Notes: a model not told the origin generated them from the sequence alone. Numbered from the stretch's first letter, positions 53,706 to 62,770 are shown. The stretch is 64,000 bases of DNA from JAJAZB01 sp964244295 (GCA_964244295.1 CAXTIG010000011.1:1-64000), one strand, 5' to 3'. Translations and numbers: made by a program.

Positions 53706-54127
53706 ATTTCCCCGACCCTTACCTTCAACCTGAAGCCAGTTTTCAACGCCTGTTCGAAGAATACCGGCGGTACGGCTCGCTGGTGATGGCTTTCGATTTC
53801 GACAACACCGTGTTTGATTTTCACGAAAAAGGCCACGCCTACCCGCAGGTAACCGGCCTGCTGAAAAGACTGGCCGAGGCGGGCTGTTACCTGATCTGTT
53901 TCACGGCGAGTGAAAATCCGGCCTTGGTTCGGGCGTATTTGACGGAAAACCAGATTCCTTTCCATTCCATCAACGAGAATCCCCCGTTTTTTACCGGCCC
54001 GACTTCCTCGAAAATTTATTACAATGTCCTGCTCGACGACCGCGCCGGATTGCGGCAGGTTTTCGATGAACTGACCCAGCTTTTGTCTCAACTCAACGTA
54101 TCCCTTCCGCTCGGGTCGGGCAACTGA
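53702..54127 (+). CDS. Small HAD-like hydrolase
   Basis: A 141-residue protein with the HAD motif I FDFDNTVFDF (DFDNT at 32-36), the motif II region LICFTASEN and a late LLDDRAGL motif IV-like segment. It overlaps the prs stop by four bases (ATGA), so it is cotranslated and probably acts on a phosphorylated intermediate of nicotinamide or ribose metabolism, but the substrate is not known. Confidence 0.75.
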   Translation: MNFPDPYLQPEASFQRLFEEYRRYGSLVMAFDFDNTVFDFHEKGHAYPQVTGLLKRLAEAGCYLICFTASENPALVRAYLTENQIPFHSINENPPFFTGPTSSKIYYNVLLDDRAGLRQVFDELTQLLSQLNVSLPLGSGN

Positions 54128-54261
54128 ACCAGCGGGGCCTAAACCGTTAAAACGGTTTCAATTCACCAGTCCGTTGCCCAAATCCCAGGGATGAATCCCT
54201 GGGCTGAAAAGAAAATACCGAATCCGATAAACGCTTAATTTTCATTCACCCCCTCACCTGC
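54128..54261. other. Intergenic palindromes between the HAD and NAMPT genes
   Basis: Two small palindromes are present: AAACCGTT-AA-AACGGTTT at about 54141-54158 and CCCAGGGATGAATCCCTGGG at about 54185-54204. Either may attenuate transcription or be a repeat remnant. Confidence 0.5.
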
Positions 54262-55740
54262 ATGAACGCCCTCCACCTCACCGACGGCTACAAAGTTGAC
54301 CACCGTCGCCAGTACCCCAACGGCACCGAACTCGTGTACTCCAACTGGACGCCCCGCAAAAGCCGGGTGCCCGGCGTGGAGAAAGTCGTGTTTTTCGGCT
54401 TGCAGTATTTCATCAAAAAATACCTCATCGAGGAATTCAACCAGTCGTTTTTCAACCGCCCCAAAGCGGAGGTCGTAGCGGAATACAAACGGCGCATCGA
54501 AACCTACCTCGGGCCGGGGGCCATCGGCTACGAACACGTCGAAGCCCTGCACGACCTTGGCTACCTCCCGCTCGAACTCAAGGCCGTGCCCGAAGGCACC
54601 CGTGTGCCGATGCGGATGCCGATGTTTACGATAAAAAACACCCACCCCGAGGAATTCTGGCTGACCAATTTTCTGGAAACGCTGCTGTCGTGTATCCTCT
54701 GGCTACCCTGCACCAGCGCCACCACGGCGGCGGAATACCGCCGAATTCTGGACGAGTTCGCCCAGAAAACCGGCGGCGACCCAGCCTTCGTGCCCTGGCA
54801 GGGCCATGACTTCAGTTTCCGGGGCATGGCCGGGTTGGAAGCCGCCCTGCTCAGCGGAGCGGGCCACCTGCTCAGTTTCACCGGCACCGACACCATTCCG
54901 GCGATTGATTTTCTGGAAACCTACTACGGGGCCGATGCCAGCCGCGAACTCGTGGGCGGCAGCGTCGCGGCTACGGAACACAGTGTCATGTGCATGGGCA
55001 CCCAAAGCGACGAACTGGGTACCTTTCGCCGCCTCATCACCGAGGTATACCCGGCGGGCATCGTGAGCATCGTGTCCGACACCTGGGATTTCTGGCAGGT
55101 CATCACCGACTTTCTGCCCCGACTGAAACCGCTGATTCTGGCCCGCCAGGGCAAGGTCGTTATCCGCCCCGACAGCGGCGACCCCGTCCACATTATTTGC
55201 GGCGACCCCGATGCGCCCGACGGTTCGCCGGAATTCAAAGGGGCCGTGGAATGCCTCTGGGATACCTTCGGGGGGAGCCTGACCGCCACTGGTTTCAAAG
55301 CCCTCGACCCGCACATCGGCTTGATTTACGGCGACAGCATTACCCTAGACCGCTGCCGGGCCATCCTCGAACGCCTCGCTGCGAAGGGCTTCGCCTCCAC
55401 CAACGTGGTGATGGGCATCGGCTCCTACACCTACCAGTACGTGACCCGCGACACGTTTGGTTTTGCGGTGAAAGCCACCTACGGCGAGGTGAATGGCGAA
55501 GGCCGGGAAATTTTCAAAGACCCCAAAACCGACGACGGCACCAAAAAAAGCGCCCGGGGCCTGCTCCGCCTCAGCGGCACCGACTACGAAGTCACCGCGC
55601 TCGAAGACCGGGTGAGTTGGGAACGGGAAGCCACTGGCCTGCTCCAACCCGTGTTTCGGGATGGAAAACTGCTGAAAGAGTGGACGTTGAGCGAGATTCG
55701 GGAGCGGGTGGCGGGGAAGTTGAAAGTTGAAAGTGAATAG
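54262..55740 (+). CDS. nadV: Nicotinamide phosphoribosyltransferase
   Basis: This NAMPT joins nicotinamide and PRPP to nicotinamide mononucleotide, the first step in one-step NAD salvage. The 492 residues match human NAMPT motifs: TDGYKVDHRRQYP at the start, WQGHDFSFRGMAG, GTDTIPAIDF, and ATEHSVMCMG with the catalytic His240, then VVIRPDSGDPV and GLIYGDSITLDR. It closes the NrtR-Prs-HAD-NAMPT cluster. The last residues (KLKVESE) lie in a simple-repeat stretch of AGTTGAAAGT. Confidence 0.95.
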   Translation: MNALHLTDGYKVDHRRQYPNGTELVYSNWTPRKSRVPGVEKVVFFGLQYFIKKYLIEEFNQSFFNRPKAEVVAEYKRRIETYLGPGAIGYEHVEALHDLGYLPLELKAVPEGTRVPMRMPMFTIKNTHPEEFWLTNFLETLLSCILWLPCTSATTAAEYRRILDEFAQKTGGDPAFVPWQGHDFSFRGMAGLEAALLSGAGHLLSFTGTDTIPAIDFLETYYGADASRELVGGSVAATEHSVMCMGTQSDELGTFRRLITEVYPAGIVSIVSDTWDFWQVITDFLPRLKPLILARQGKVVIRPDSGDPVHIICGDPDAPDGSPEFKGAVECLWDTFGGSLTATGFKALDPHIGLIYGDSITLDRCRAILERLAAKGFASTNVVMGIGSYTYQYVTRDTFGFAVKATYGEVNGEGREIFKDPKTDDGTKKSARGLLRLSGTDYEVTALEDRVSWEREATGLLQPVFRDGKLLKEWTLSEIRERVAGKLKVESE

Positions 55741-55784
55741 CATCAGCAACTTTCAATTTTCAACTTTCAATTCTCAACTTTCAA

Positions 55785-57281
55785 CTACTTCAACCCCGTC
55801 CCCACCACACTCCCCGGCGGCGGCACCGCCAACGGAACGCCGCCCGACTGGTCGGCCCCCAAATCGGGGCTACCACTGCGTGGGTTGCCGTCGAAATCCG
55901 TGGTGACGAGGGCCGTCGATAGACCCGCCCGGAGGCAGGGACTATTGGGTAGGAGGTGAGCCTGCGCATCGAGGCTGGGGTCGCCTTCGCGGCTGTGGGC
56001 GTCGAAGCCGGTGGCGGTTTTCCACTGGGCGAAACTCAGGTCGGTGCTTTGGCGGTTTTCGTAAAACGCCGTGGCCCCGGCGCGGAAATAGCGGTTGTAG
56101 TCGATGACGTTGGTGCCCGTGAGTGATTCGGCGCGGTCGTCGGCGTTGAACCGGATGCGAATCATGGGCCGGTCGCCCGCCGTGGTTTGCACGAAAATAT
56201 TGTTCAGCACCGTCACATCGCGGCAGGGCGGGGTGCGCAAGGCCCCGTTCGGACTAACGTAAGTTTCCCCCCGACTCAGGTACAAAGCGCCGTAAGTGCT
56301 ACTGGCCACGTTGACGAACGTGTTGTTCAGCACCTGGGGCCGCACGGCGGCAAACAATCCCACGCCACCCCACTTCGCGTTGATGATGAGGTTGTTGCGG
56401 ATGATGATGTCGAAACTTTCCTGGTAGGTTGGGTTGTCTTGGTCGAACCATTCTTCGTCGGTGTCGGTGTTGCCCGCCGTGATGCCCATTTCCCCGCAGT
56501 TCATAATCAGGTTGGCCTCAATCACGCAATTTTTGGCCCCGCCTTTGGCGTACAGGCCGGTGGTGGCGATGTCGTGAAAATAACAGCCGCGCACCACCAT
56601 GCGCGGGCCGTTGACGTTGTCGATGCCCTCGGCGTTGTCGGCGCTCACGTTGGCCGGGCCGATGCCGGAGTGGTGAATTTCGCAGTTCAGCACCTGAATG
56701 TCGGTGCAACCGGGGACGATTTTGATGCAATCCCGGCCCGTGTCGTGAATCCGGCAGGCCCGGATGGTGAGGTTCGAGACGGCCATTCGGGTGGGTTCGT
56801 TATTCTCCCAGTTATTTTCGAGTTTGATGCCGTAGTAGTAACCGCCCACGATTTCGAGGTTTTCGAGCACGCCGCCCTTCACGCGGGCGTCGCGGTACCA
56901 GAGCGCCGAGGCGATGTCTTCCACGTTGGTCGGGGCCTTGATGATGGCCCACTCGCCGGGAAAGGAGCGGATGGTGAGGTTGGAACGCCGGATTCTGATT
57001 TCCCGGCTTTCGTGGGTACCGCCGCGCAGTTCGACCACGTCGCCTTGTTTGGCCAAATCCACCGCTTTCTGAACCGTTTTCAGCGACGCTTCCTTCGTGC
57101 CGTTGGCGGCATCGTTGCCGCTCAGGGCCACGTACCAGGTGCGGGGAGCCGGATTGGCTTCGTTGGGGTCAGGCTCCGAGATTTCTTCCTCCTCGGGCGG
57201 CGTGGGGAGTACGTCTTCGGTGGTTTTGCCGCACCGGGTCAGGGCGAGGAGGAGAAGCAGGAGGGTGAAGTAGCGTTTCAT
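55785..57281 (-). CDS. Right-handed beta-helix lipoprotein
   Basis: The lipobox is ALTRC (Cys17 after MKRYFTLLLLLLALTRC). After a Pro/Glu-rich linker, residues 55-420 form a pectate-lyase-like beta-helix (WYVALSGNDAANGTKEASLKTV onset, then repeated short strands with turn Asn: NLTIRACRIHDTGRDCIKIV, GCYFHDIATTGLYAKG). It ends with a typical DLGADQ motif. Such proteins bind or cleave polysaccharides; no catalytic site was identified. The ATG at 57281 is preferred over 57383. It is one of a run of exported proteins on this strand. Confidence 0.85.
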   Translation of the reverse strand: MKRYFTLLLLLLALTRCGKTTEDVLPTPPEEEEISEPDPNEANPAPRTWYVALSGNDAANGTKEASLKTVQKAVDLAKQGDVVELRGGTHESREIRIRRSNLTIRSFPGEWAIIKAPTNVEDIASALWYRDARVKGGVLENLEIVGGYYYGIKLENNWENNEPTRMAVSNLTIRACRIHDTGRDCIKIVPGCTDIQVLNCEIHHSGIGPANVSADNAEGIDNVNGPRMVVRGCYFHDIATTGLYAKGGAKNCVIEANLIMNCGEMGITAGNTDTDEEWFDQDNPTYQESFDIIIRNNLIINAKWGGVGLFAAVRPQVLNNTFVNVASSTYGALYLSRGETYVSPNGALRTPPCRDVTVLNNIFVQTTAGDRPMIRIRFNADDRAESLTGTNVIDYNRYFRAGATAFYENRQSTDLSFAQWKTATGFDAHSREGDPSLDAQAHLLPNSPCLRAGLSTALVTTDFDGNPRSGSPDLGADQSGGVPLAVPPPGSVVGTGLK

Positions 57282-57325
57282 CGAATCAAAGCCTGTGGAG
57301 ATTTTTGAGAAGGCAGAAAAAGTGC

Positions 57326-57411
57326 GGGGTCCCCCTGAGCGAAGTCGAAGGGTGTGCGGCTGGCCACCGTTTCCCCACCGCACACCCTTCGACTTCGCTC
57401 AGGGGGACCCC
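57326..57411. repeat. Perfect 34-base inverted repeat
   Basis: Arms 57326-57359 and 57378-57411 are exactly complementary, containing CCCCTGAGCGAAGTCGAAGG, a sequence known to be dispersed in many bacterial genomes. Loop of 18 bases. Confidence 0.93.
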
Positions 57412-57424
57412 ACGAAAAACAGAA

Positions 57425-58474
57425 TCAGTCGCAGTCGGTGTAGCCGTAGGTGTTCTCGCCGGAGTAGGCCACGCTGTTCCACCGCCCGCTGCGGGTTTGC
57501 TTCACGGGCAGGCCTTTGGCGTTGAAAAAGTACGTGCTGGTAATGGCCCCGTTTTCGGTTTGAACGCCCGTGGCGCTCACGTACACCAGCCGTTCGCTGA
57601 GTTGGTTGTTGTCGCGGTTGCCGTAGAGCGACGTGCCCCATTTTTCGCGGGGCCAGCCTTTGAGTTGTCGGGTCGGGTCGGCCAGCACCGCCGTTTTCTG
57701 GTTGTCGTAGGTGTATTCGTTGAACGAGTACAGTTTTCCCCCGATGTAGCGCTCCGCCCGGCTCAGGTGCCCGGCCGCGTCGTAGGTGTAGGTGCTGATT
57801 TCGTCAGCCCGTTTTTCCTGGATAATCCGGCCTTCGCTCAACGAATACGGCTCCGTTTCCTGACCAGTCGCCGCTTTGTAGGCGTAGCGGGTGAGTTTTC
57901 CCCCGGAAAAAAGCTGGGTCACCGTGCTGGCGCCGTTGCTGGCCGAGGTGTATTCGGTCGTGATTTTGCTCACGCTGCCGGAGCCGTCGTACTCGTAGCG
58001 GGTTACGTTGGTGCCGGTCGAAAGCTCGGTTTTCCCCGTGGCGGCGTACTTGCGCTCGTAGCGGGACGCGTCGGTTTCCTTCACCAAGCGCCCGCCCCGG
58101 TACTCGTACTGGTAGGCGTTGCTGGCGTTGTCGGTGTACTCCCCAACGGTGCTGTACACCCGGTCGGACTTGCTCCGGGTGGCATACCCGTCGGCATCGT
58201 ACTCGTAGGTCGTGCCGATGACGTAGCTCGATTTTCCGTCCGACCCCGTGAATGCCGTCTGGCTCCGCACGAGTTGTTTTTGGGCGTTGTAGTCGTAGCC
58301 GGTACTGGTTTTGCCGCTGCTGACCCCGCCACCCGCGTTGGTCGAGGTTTGGGTCAGAAACCGGCATTCCGGCGCGACGGGAGGGGTATCGGTGGATTTC
58401 TGGCAGGCACCCGCCAGCAGTAATCCTAAAAATAAGAGCCGTTGTTTAACGGCGTTGAATCCGTTGGATTTCAT
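57425..58474 (-). CDS. Lipoprotein with RHS/YD-like repeats
   Basis: The lipobox is LLAGAC (Cys24). The 349-residue protein contains a series of short tyrosine/aspartate-rich repeats similar to YD repeats (TTYEYDADGYATR, YQYEYRGGRLVKE, YTYDAAGHLSRAE), as in Bacteroidota proteins of the DUF4595/RHS-repeat group. There is no toxin domain. The C-terminal 50 residues are an unassigned Asn/Gly-rich region. Its N terminus (MKS..NAVK..L) resembles that of the lipoprotein at 60781. Confidence 0.78.
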   Translation of the reverse strand: MKSNGFNAVKQRLLFLGLLLAGACQKSTDTPPVAPECRFLTQTSTNAGGGVSSGKTSTGYDYNAQKQLVRSQTAFTGSDGKSSYVIGTTYEYDADGYATRSKSDRVYSTVGEYTDNASNAYQYEYRGGRLVKETDASRYERKYAATGKTELSTGTNVTRYEYDGSGSVSKITTEYTSASNGASTVTQLFSGGKLTRYAYKAATGQETEPYSLSEGRIIQEKRADEISTYTYDAAGHLSRAERYIGGKLYSFNEYTYDNQKTAVLADPTRQLKGWPREKWGTSLYGNRDNNQLSERLVYVSATGVQTENGAITSTYFFNAKGLPVKQTRSGRWNSVAYSGENTYGYTDCD

Positions 58475-58513
58475 GGAAAAAGGGATTGGATTTTCGAGAA
58501 AAAAACGGCGCGT

Positions 58514-58984
58514 TCAGCGCTCGCGAATCAAATCGACCTGGGCGTAGGTAATCGGCCCGCCGCCCCCGCCGCCGTAGCCACTCCGAATCCGCAAGCTGTT
58601 TTCTTCGAGGGTTTCGGTGAAAGTGCCGTTGGCGAAGCCGTACTGGTCCTCGCCCTTCAGCACGTTGTAGTATCTTCGGATGCGTCCCGACGCCCCCGAC
58701 GACGACACGAACACGCCCAGGTCGTAGCCAAAAGCCGCTTCCGCCGATTTAGAACGGGCAAACACGTAGGTGGAATCCGCCCGCACTTCCAGCACGATGA
58801 CCCCGTCCCAGGCGCTGGTGGTGTAAATTTTCTCCGCGCCGGTTTGCTGGTTTCGATCCAGTAGCGTGTAGGTTTTCGAGACCCAGCGCCCGAGGATGCC
58901 GGGGGCGGCGGGTTCTTCGGTTTTCCGGCAGGCATTCAGCAAAAAGCCGGTCGACAGGAAGAGCACGAGGACGTTGATTTTCAT
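58514..58984 (-). CDS. Small lipocalin-like lipoprotein
   Basis: A lipobox LLNAC (Cys19) precedes a 130-residue beta-rich domain beginning ILGRWVSKTYTLLD and ending PITYAQVDLIRER. The GxW onset is typical of lipocalin-like domains of Bacteroidota. A glycine stretch (GYGGGGGGP) lies near the end. The function is unknown. Confidence 0.72.
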   Translation of the reverse strand: MKINVLVLFLSTGFLLNACRKTEEPAAPGILGRWVSKTYTLLDRNQQTGAEKIYTTSAWDGVIVLEVRADSTYVFARSKSAEAAFGYDLGVFVSSSGASGRIRRYYNVLKGEDQYGFANGTFTETLEENSLRIRSGYGGGGGGPITYAQVDLIRER

Positions 58985-59091
58985 GATTTTGGGGTAAAAA
59001 GTTGAGGGCGTCTTCCCGTTTCCCGGAGCAGAAATTCATTTTTGGCCGTCCTGCTGCCAATTCCTGACCCGTTTCGTTCCATTAACCCGAT

Positions 59092-59511
59092 TCACAAGCG
59101 CTGGTAGGTGATAATCCCCTGCCCCTCCGTGCCGGTCCAAATCATCGTATTGCCCGAAATCGTCAGGGTGTAGGTTTGCCCGACTGAAAAATCGGGCAGC
59201 GTGGAGGTGGTGATTTTACCCGCCTGCACCCGCCATTTGGTTTTGCTGTAGAGTTTCTGCTGGATGGTTTTGTACGCCTCGTCGCAACCGCTGTCGGCGG
59301 CGTTGAGCCGGAAGGTGCCGTCGGCGTTCACCTCGTACACCACCTTCGCGGCGCAGGGCCGTTGGGTAAGGAGCGCCGCGTGGGAATCCATTTTTTGCCC
59401 CTGAAAAACGGAAACGTGCGACATCTTTTTCCAGCGGCCCACCGGGCTTTGCGCCGGGGCCGTCAGGGTGCCCGCCACCGCGAACAGAAGTAGGAGTAAG
59501 AACTTTTTCAT
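59092..59511 (-). CDS. Small secreted lipocalin-like protein
   Basis: A signal peptide (MKKFLLLLLFAVAGTLTAPAQ) is followed by SPVGRWKKMSH, the usual start of a lipocalin-like domain, and beta strands with TYTLTISGNTMIW. It is 139 residues, with no lipobox, so probably periplasmic. Start at 59511 is preferred over 59541 because it starts the signal peptide. The function is unknown. Confidence 0.7.
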   Translation of the reverse strand: MKKFLLLLLFAVAGTLTAPAQSPVGRWKKMSHVSVFQGQKMDSHAALLTQRPCAAKVVYEVNADGTFRLNAADSGCDEAYKTIQQKLYSKTKWRVQAGKITTSTLPDFSVGQTYTLTISGNTMIWTGTEGQGIITYQRL

Positions 59512-59547
59512 CTGGTTTAAAAAAAAAACGAGAGGGTGCACTCGTTG

Positions 59548-60156
59548 TCAACGAGTTACGCGTGAAAATCGAACCGTCGTTTTCCGCTCGTAGCGCGGGT
59601 CGGCACTGTCCGAATAGCCCGAACCGCTGGCGGTGGTGTAGCCGAAAGCCAGCGTGAGCGTCAGCGCGTCGCCCTGCCAATGACCGCCTTCGGCCTGGCC
59701 GAGGCCGAAGTTTTTGCGCAGCCGCTGGCTTTCGTCGGCAAGGTGGAAACGCAGCGTTGGGAGTTGGTGCCAATCCTCCTCCGCCACCCAGCCGTTCACT
59801 TCGTAGGCTTCGGTTCCCCGTTGGCTGGTCACCGTGGCGGAGCCGCCGAAATGGCGCTTGTCTTCCCGTGACCCCAGCCCTTTGCGGCGGCGGAGCCGGG
59901 CCGCTTTCTTGGCCCGTTCTTCGTCGGTTACCGGCTCCAGGAGGGTGAGCCGGATGGTTTTCGACACGCCGTCGGGGTCGCGAAACTGGCCCTGCCAGGT
60001 GCCCAAGAGCAGGCGGGCGTTCGGGTCGTCGCTGTACGCCCAGGGGCGGTCGCGGCGGTCGGCGTAGAGGCTGTAGCGGTACTTGCACTCGTACCCGCCC
60101 CAACTCAGGGCGGCCAGCGCCAGCAGAAACAGGAGAAGCTTCTGGCCTTTTTTCAT
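59548..60156 (-). CDS. Membrane-anchored beta-rich protein
   Basis: A 202-residue protein with a single N-terminal hydrophobic segment (KLLLFLLALAALSWGGYE) as anchor or signal peptide and a basic linker. The main domain starts LLLGTWQGQFRDPDGVSK, like a lipocalin-like fold, and includes a Lys/Arg-rich loop (RAKKAARLRRRKGLGSRED). The function is unknown. The gene is flanked by similar small exported proteins. Confidence 0.7.
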   Translation of the reverse strand: MKKGQKLLLFLLALAALSWGGYECKYRYSLYADRRDRPWAYSDDPNARLLLGTWQGQFRDPDGVSKTIRLTLLEPVTDEERAKKAARLRRRKGLGSREDKRHFGGSATVTSQRGTEAYEVNGWVAEEDWHQLPTLRFHLADESQRLRKNFGLGQAEGGHWQGDALTLTLAFGYTTASGSGYSDSADPRYERKTTVRFSRVTR

Positions 60157-60229
60157 GGGATAAAATCCTCGCCGTTCAACAGTTCATAGGTTTCCAGCAG
60201 GAAAAAAGGAGCAACCGTTTTATGGGCGC

Positions 60230-60781
60230 TTAGTTGATGGAGTGGTAGATGTAGGTGAGGATGATTTTTTTGTACTCCTCCTCTTCCAGTTTGGTGGCAT
60301 CCAGGCTCAGGTGCATAATGGCGAAATTAGCCCCGCCTAAATCAGAAGTGGTGATGTTAAAGGTCAACTCACCGCTCTGCCCTATGCTTTGGGCCAGTTT
60401 CCGCTCTTCATCGCCGATGAGTTTCAGCGTACCGATGTCAATGTCTTTGCCGCTGAGCCTGGTCACGTTCAATTCCCAGCGCAGGTCCCGGCTTTTCCCG
60501 TCTCCCGTGGCCCGCAGGCGTCCATCACTAAAAAACTCGTAGACGTACACGCCCCCATTTTCCCGGACTTTCGATGTTCTGATGAGTTCGGTTCCGTTGT
60601 GTTTGGTGCCCTCGTTATCGACGCGTTCCAGTCGCCATTTTCCGAGCAGCGTCTGGAAGTTGTCGGGCTGCGGGTCGTCGCTTTTGCCACTGCAACCGGC
60701 TCCGGCGTTGAGGAAAAATACGCCCAGCAGGGCGGCGTAGGCGAGCACTTTTTTTACGGCGTTCAATCGGATTGATTTCAT
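60230..60781 (-). CDS. Small lipocalin-like lipoprotein
   Basis: The 183-residue product has a lipobox NAGAGC (Cys29) and a beta-rich domain beginning TLLGKWRLERVDNEG. The N terminus MKSIRLNAVKKVL matches MKSNGFNAVKQRL of the lipoprotein at 58474 in its MKS..NAVK..L pattern, suggesting duplication of the export signal. The start at 60781 is preferred over 60808. The function is unknown. Confidence 0.72.
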   Translation of the reverse strand: MKSIRLNAVKKVLAYAALLGVFFLNAGAGCSGKSDDPQPDNFQTLLGKWRLERVDNEGTKHNGTELIRTSKVRENGGVYVYEFFSDGRLRATGDGKSRDLRWELNVTRLSGKDIDIGTLKLIGDEERKLAQSIGQSGELTFNITTSDLGGANFAIMHLSLDATKLEEEEYKKIILTYIYHSIN

Positions 60782-60812
60782 GGTTTTGGGGCGTTGAATG
60801 AGGGGCATTTTA

Positions 60813-61412
60813 CTAGTTCAGTCCGTGCGCCGTCACCAGGGCGGCGCGCTTTTCGGGAAACGATTCCATTTTGAAGTGCCGGGCCAGATCGCGGCGTTTT
60901 TGCTGAAATTCCGGCGCGGCCATCGTCAGCCCTTTAGCCTGGGCTTCGCGGGGAAAGGTGTGAAACACGGCCTCCGGGTACTCCTCGAAGGGTTGCTGAA
61001 AATAAAAATCGAAGGCGCGGGCGGGTTGGTCGGTCGCGTTCCAGAACGTGTGGACGAGGCCGCGCGGCCGCAGGTGCCAGCCGCCCGCCGCTACCTGGTA
61101 AACTTCCTCGCCCACGAGCACGCTTACGGTGCCCTCGGCGACGAACATCAGTTCGTCCAGCTCGGCGTGGACGTGCGGGGCGGGTCCCATTACCTTCGGC
61201 CCGACGGCAAACTCTACCGAGGAGAATTGCCCGTTGGTCTGGCTTTGCCGCACCCAGGTGCGGATGCTCATGCCCGTGGGGCCGGCGACCAGTGGCTCCG
61301 GGTTGGGCGGCAGGTAAAAAGGACGCAGGGGGTCGCCGCCGGGAACCGATTGGGGGGAGGCGGAAAACAAACCCAGCCCCGCCAGCGCGGGGAAAAAAGC
61401 ACGACGTTCCAT
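60813..61412 (-). CDS. Tat-exported cupin protein
   Basis: A 199-residue cupin. The N terminus ERRAFFPALAGLGLFSAS is a twin-arginine signal. The metal-binding cupin motif GPAPHVHAELDELMFVAEG (first half, with two His and Glu) and GGWHLRPRGLVHTFWN (second half, with His) are complete, so it may bind a metal ion. The substrate is unknown. The frame is open to 61688 but the ATG at 61412 starts the Tat signal. Confidence 0.82.
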   Translation of the reverse strand: MERRAFFPALAGLGLFSASPQSVPGGDPLRPFYLPPNPEPLVAGPTGMSIRTWVRQSQTNGQFSSVEFAVGPKVMGPAPHVHAELDELMFVAEGTVSVLVGEEVYQVAAGGWHLRPRGLVHTFWNATDQPARAFDFYFQQPFEEYPEAVFHTFPREAQAKGLTMAAPEFQQKRRDLARHFKMESFPEKRAALVTAHGLN

Positions 61413-61444
61413 GGAAAGAGGGATTGGGGGTGAACCCGCCGGGG

Positions 61445-62326
61445 CTATTTTCCGGCGTTGTAAATACTCATCAATAGCGCCTTGCTGATGCGTTGAACGG
61501 CTTTTTTGCCCAAATGCCCCTGCCCATCGGAGGAATCGACGCCGTTTACGTCCGAGGGGTCGTTGGCGGAGTTGCGGTTTTCGGGGCAAATCCGCCAGAC
61601 GGTGGCCTGCTGGCAGGCCCCGTCGTTCGATTCCAGCGCCTGGAGGTCGAAAATCACGTCGGTGCTTTTGAAGGTGTCCTTCATCCACTGACCGACTTTT
61701 TGCTTGGCGGCGTTGCCTTCAAACGAGGCCGTCGAGTACACCAGCGGGGGCGTCACGTGGACGAAGCGCAGACCCGGAATGGCCGCCCGGAGGTCGTCCG
61801 CCCATTTTTTGTACTCGCTCTGCACTCGCTGAACATTGTCGTCGCCGATGTCGGCGTAGCCAAACTTGAACACGACCACCTGGAGACTGGCTTTGTTGGC
61901 CAGCGCAGCTTCGCGAAACACCCGGATTTTTTCGGAAGGGTTGCCGTTGGGAATCCCGCCCACATCCACGAAAATGCCGCCCCGCAGGCCCCGGCCTTCC
62001 GACCCGCCGTCGGTTTTGTCGCCCTTGCCGAAGTACTCGAAGGGAAAGCCGTTGGCCTTGCAACCTTCCTCCAAATCCTGCCCGACCGACTGGTGCAGGA
62101 ACAGCGTGTTCCAGCCTTTGATGCGGGCTTTTTCCGTCGCACCCAGCGCGTCCCAGGTCGCCACACCGGCCAGGCCCACTACGCCGGGCTGACCGGGGCC
62201 GAGGGTATTGGTGCCGGGGTTCGGGGGGTTGGGGTTGCCCGGCGAGCCGGGAGCGGGGTCGTCTTCGCCCGTTTTTCCGCAAGCAAAAACCAGCGTCAGT
62301 AAGCTGAAAATCAGGATTTTTTTCAT
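61445..62326 (-). CDS. SGNH-hydrolase-like lipoprotein
   Basis: The lipobox is LVFAC (Cys16). A Gly/Pro/Asn-rich linker leads to a domain with the features of an SGNH hydrolase: LFLHQSVGQDL in place of the GDSL block, an oxyanion-like KFGYADIGDD, and a C-terminal DGQGHLG with the His. Such enzymes deacylate polysaccharides. The serine is in a degenerate context, so catalytic activity is not certain. The gene stands between the cupin and a small predicted membrane peptide. Confidence 0.72.
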   Translation of the reverse strand: MKKILIFSLLTLVFACGKTGEDDPAPGSPGNPNPPNPGTNTLGPGQPGVVGLAGVATWDALGATEKARIKGWNTLFLHQSVGQDLEEGCKANGFPFEYFGKGDKTDGGSEGRGLRGGIFVDVGGIPNGNPSEKIRVFREAALANKASLQVVVFKFGYADIGDDNVQRVQSEYKKWADDLRAAIPGLRFVHVTPPLVYSTASFEGNAAKQKVGQWMKDTFKSTDVIFDLQALESNDGACQQATVWRICPENRNSANDPSDVNGVDSSDGQGHLGKKAVQRISKALLMSIYNAGK

Positions 62327-62356
62327 CGGAGTTCGGAATTGCGTTGTCGGGGAAAA

Positions 62357-62446
62357 TCAGGTGAACACCAGCACCGCCCCCATCGCCGCCGCCAGCAACC
62401 AGAGCAGCAGCCGGGTCAGGGGGGAGAGCGTGGGAGGCGTTTTCAT
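62357..62446 (-). CDS. Possible single-helix membrane peptide
   Basis: An ATG at 62446 gives a 29-residue product with one hydrophobic helix (LLLWLLAAAMGAVLVF). It sits just upstream of the SGNH-like lipoprotein. No family is known and it may be fortuitous. Confidence 0.25.
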   Translation of the reverse strand: MKTPPTLSPLTRLLLWLLAAAMGAVLVFT

Positions 62447-62597
62447 CGGGTGCAGGTGCTTGACTGACCCAAAGGTGGGGGGCGATTTTTTACCCGAACA
62501 AGGCCCCCGCGTGAAGTGCGGGTTTGGCTGTGTGAACGGCGGGAAATGCAAAAAGCCGGGGCGAGGGCCTCGGCTTTTTGCAGGAAAAAATTCCCCT

Positions 62598-62754
62598 GCT
62601 TGTCATCCTGAGCGCTGCCCGCAACGGAGTTGGAAGGACCTCGTCGGACGACCGGCCAGTTGGACGATAACCCAGCGGTAGCCAGTAGACAATTAATCGG
62701 CAGTCCAACAAGGTCCTTCCAACTCCGTTGCGGGCAGTGCTCAGGATGACAAGC
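62598..62754. repeat. Long inverted-repeat element (dispersed GTCATCC family)
   Basis: Arms of 52 bases (62598-62649 and 62703-62754) are nearly exactly complementary (GTCATCCTGAGC, GCTGCCCGCAACGGAGTTGG, AAGGACC.TGTTGG on the complement). The 53-base loop has no gene. Same core as elements at 41181, 42683 and 48411. It lies at the 3' end of the LytTR gene. Confidence 0.9.
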
Positions 62755-62770
62755 GGAGGATAAAATTCCG

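Noticed and set aside
56187..57308. 373-codon plus-strand open frame opposite the beta-helix lipoprotein
   Set aside because: Shadow of the lipoprotein gene; Val/Gly/Ala-rich with no motif.
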